Below are positions 5,194-6,484 of a stretch of 6,484 nucleotides of DNA, piece after piece; the first letter of the stretch is position 1; the number at the start of each line of letters is the position of its first letter. The notes below the pieces were generated by a model. It did not search any database. It was not told the origin of the DNA and saw only the letters and a list, made by a program, of their open reading frames with translations. A program made the translations under genes and the position numbers. The stretch comes from a bacterium (GTDB lineage Bacteria; Babelota; Babeliae; Babelales; JABDEC01), in the NCBI GenBank assembly GCA_947486885.1, contig CANKVQ010000032.1:1-6484 (forward strand). The letters are read 5' to 3'.

Positions 5194-6420
5194 TTACTTT
5201 ATACGATAAATGCGATGCTTGCCAACTTTAATTATCATATCGGACATCCAAGTAATCTCAGCCTTAAAATCAGTAACTATTTGCTCATTAATTTTAACTG
5301 CACCATCTTGAATTAAACGCCGCGCTTCAGAAGAAGTTGTAATGGCCCCTAAAATTTTCAATAAATCTACTAACCAAATTGGATTAGCTGTACCAGCTGG
5401 CAACACAATTTCACTAGCTGCCGAATAATCTTGTGCTTGAAATAATTTTTCAAATTGCGCCTGTGCCTGCTGGGCTAAATCTGGCGACCAAAATTTAGCC
5501 ACAATCGCATGTGCAATCTGTTTTTTAAGATCCATGGGATGTAATTTATTGGCCTGTATTTGCTGATTCCAGTCTATAATTTGCTGTTCTGAAATATTTA
5601 ATAATAATAGTGCATAACGTTGAATTAGCTGATCTGTAATCGACATTAGCTTACCAAAAGCATCTGCTGGCAGATCAGTTAAACCAATACTATTATTGAG
5701 CGACTTAGACATTTTGTCTTTGCCATCTAAGCCCTCTAGTAATGGCACAGTTAAAATTACTTGTGGTTCTTGCCCATAGCGCTGTTGCAAATAACGACCC
5801 ATTAATAAATTAAAAGTTTGATCCGTGCCGCCCAACTCAATATCAGCTTCTAATGCCACAGAATCATAGCCCTGCATCAACGGGTATAATAGTTCATGCA
5901 TAGAGATTGATTGGTGATTTTTTAGCCGACCAGCGAAATCGTCACGTTCAATTATTTGGGCCAACGTTGCTTGTGCGCATAATTTAATAAAATCAGCTGG
6001 CGTGAGATTAGCTAGCCATTCAGAATTAAATCTAATTGTAGTTTTATCTGGATCTAAAATCTTAGAAACTTGTTCAAAATAAGTTTGCGTATTTTTAGTA
6101 ATCTCTGCGATAGTAAGCGCTGGTCGAGTTTTAGATTTGCCGGTTGGATCACCAATTCGGGCTGTAAAATCGCCAATTAAGAATATTACTTGATGCCCTA
6201 AATCTTGAAATTGCCGCATTTTAGCTAAGACTACAGCATGACCCAAATGTAAATCAGGTGCGGTAGGATCCATCCCTAATTTAATTTTTAAAATTTTATT
6301 CGATGCTAATTTTTGCTTAAAATCTTCTAGTGGTATGATCTGACTCGTGCCAACAGTTAATTTATTTAAAATTTCACTAATCCCACTAGTATCAAATTTT
6401 TCAGAATTAAGATTGCTCAC
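5194..6420 (-). CDS. tyrS: Tyrosyl-tRNA synthetase, TyrZ-like (class Ic, type with HLGH and KMSKS)
   Basis: Charges tRNA(Tyr) with tyrosine using ATP, in the cytoplasm. The 408-residue product is full length. The ATP-binding HIGH-type motif is HLGH at 58-61 (within [13 protein letters not shown]), followed by [21 protein letters not shown] (80-100). The tyrosine and tRNA region includes [23 protein letters not shown] (179-201), and the KMSKS loop is intact at 236-240. A C-terminal S4 RNA-binding domain spans about 350-408 ([20 protein letters not shown]). The overall pattern is like the Pseudomonas/Haemophilus type rather than E. coli TyrS. The start is GTG at 6420-6418 with a weak GGAT at 6429-6426. 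It is the first gene of the minus-strand run in this window. Confidence 0.96.
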   Translation of the reverse strand: MSNLNSEKFDTSGISEILNKLTVGTSQIIPLEDFKQKLASNKILKIKLGMDPTAPDLHLGHAVVLAKMRQFQDLGHQVIFLIGDFTARIGDPTGKSKTRPALTIAEITKNTQTYFEQVSKILDPDKTTIRFNSEWLANLTPADFIKLCAQATLAQIIERDDFAGRLKNHQSISMHELLYPLMQGYDSVALEADIELGGTDQTFNLLMGRYLQQRYGQEPQVILTVPLLEGLDGKDKMSKSLNNSIGLTDLPADAFGKLMSITDQLIQRYALLLLNISEQQIIDWNQQIQANKLHPMDLKKQIAHAIVAKFWSPDLAQQAQAQFEKLFQAQDYSAASEIVLPAGTANPIWLVDLLKILGAITTSSEARRLIQDGAVKINEQIVTDFKAEITWMSDMIIKVGKHRIYRIK

Positions 6421-6427
6421 GATTAAT

Positions 6428-6456
6428 CCAATAATTTTTAACCCAATAATTTTTAA
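6428..6456. repeat. Short tandem repeat upstream of tyrS
   Basis: ccaataatttttaa occurs at 6428-6441 and 6443-6456, a 14-base repeat with period 15, in a very AT-rich leader immediately before the tyrS GTG start. It may be low-complexity sequence without function. No clear -35/-10 pair or T-box leader is visible in the 64 bases available upstream of tyrS. Confidence 0.5.
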
Positions 6457-6484
6457 ATTTTTAATAAATTTAATTTATTTTTTA

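Noticed and set aside
1..6484. CRISPR array, tRNA, rRNA, insertion sequence or attachment site
   Set aside because: No regularly spaced repeats, tRNA-like cloverleaf, transposase frame or matching terminal repeats were seen in the window.

Overview
The window looks like an AT-rich bacterial chromosome segment: compact genes, GGAG-type ribosome binding sites, bacterial housekeeping proteins and no introns. Hand counts put the housekeeping genes at about 33-38% G+C. The lineage cannot be fixed from this sequence. An AT-rich host-associated bacterium (for example Dependentiae, or an AT-rich gammaproteobacterium) is a guess, based on base composition and on the secreted eukaryote-style disulfide-rich proteins.

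Layout. (1) Positions 1-573, minus strand: the N-terminal 191 residues of a sodium:alanine/glycine symporter (AGCS family), cut by the window edge. (2) Positions 574-953: a 380-base divergent intergenic region with an extended -10 promoter candidate inside an inverted repeat. (3) Positions 954-1950, plus strand: two tandem genes for secreted cysteine-rich proteins. The first carries three successive six-cysteine modules with inhibitor-cystine-knot (knottin) spacing and a repetitive Ser/Thr/Lys-rich tail. The second is a 69-residue, eight-cysteine relative. A strong hairpin at 2044-2076 closes this block. (4) Positions 6420-2105, minus strand: an apparently co-directional run tyrS, unknown secreted or membrane-anchored protein, rsmE, ruvX, small zinc-ribbon protein, tsaB, with gaps of 11-114 bases and one 19-base overlap. 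It converges on the same hairpin.

How the genes work together. The minus-strand run is mostly translation and RNA-modification housekeeping: tRNA(Tyr) charging, 16S rRNA m3U1498 methylation, RuvX/YqgF (16S rRNA 5'-end processing or Holliday-junction nuclease family), and the TsaB subunit for tRNA t6A. Three things stand out in it. TsaB has an in-frame insertion of about 30 residues that coincides with a G+C-rich palindromic element. RuvX has His where the family normally has its last acidic catalytic residue. An unrecognised 214-residue protein has a His-Gly motif faintly like caspase/CHAT-type folds. The most unusual part is the knottin-like pair: a multi-knot secreted protein in a bacterium, with its own promoters, higher G+C than its surroundings, and a tail that grew by visible DNA duplication. 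A toxin, inhibitor or host-interaction role is inference only.
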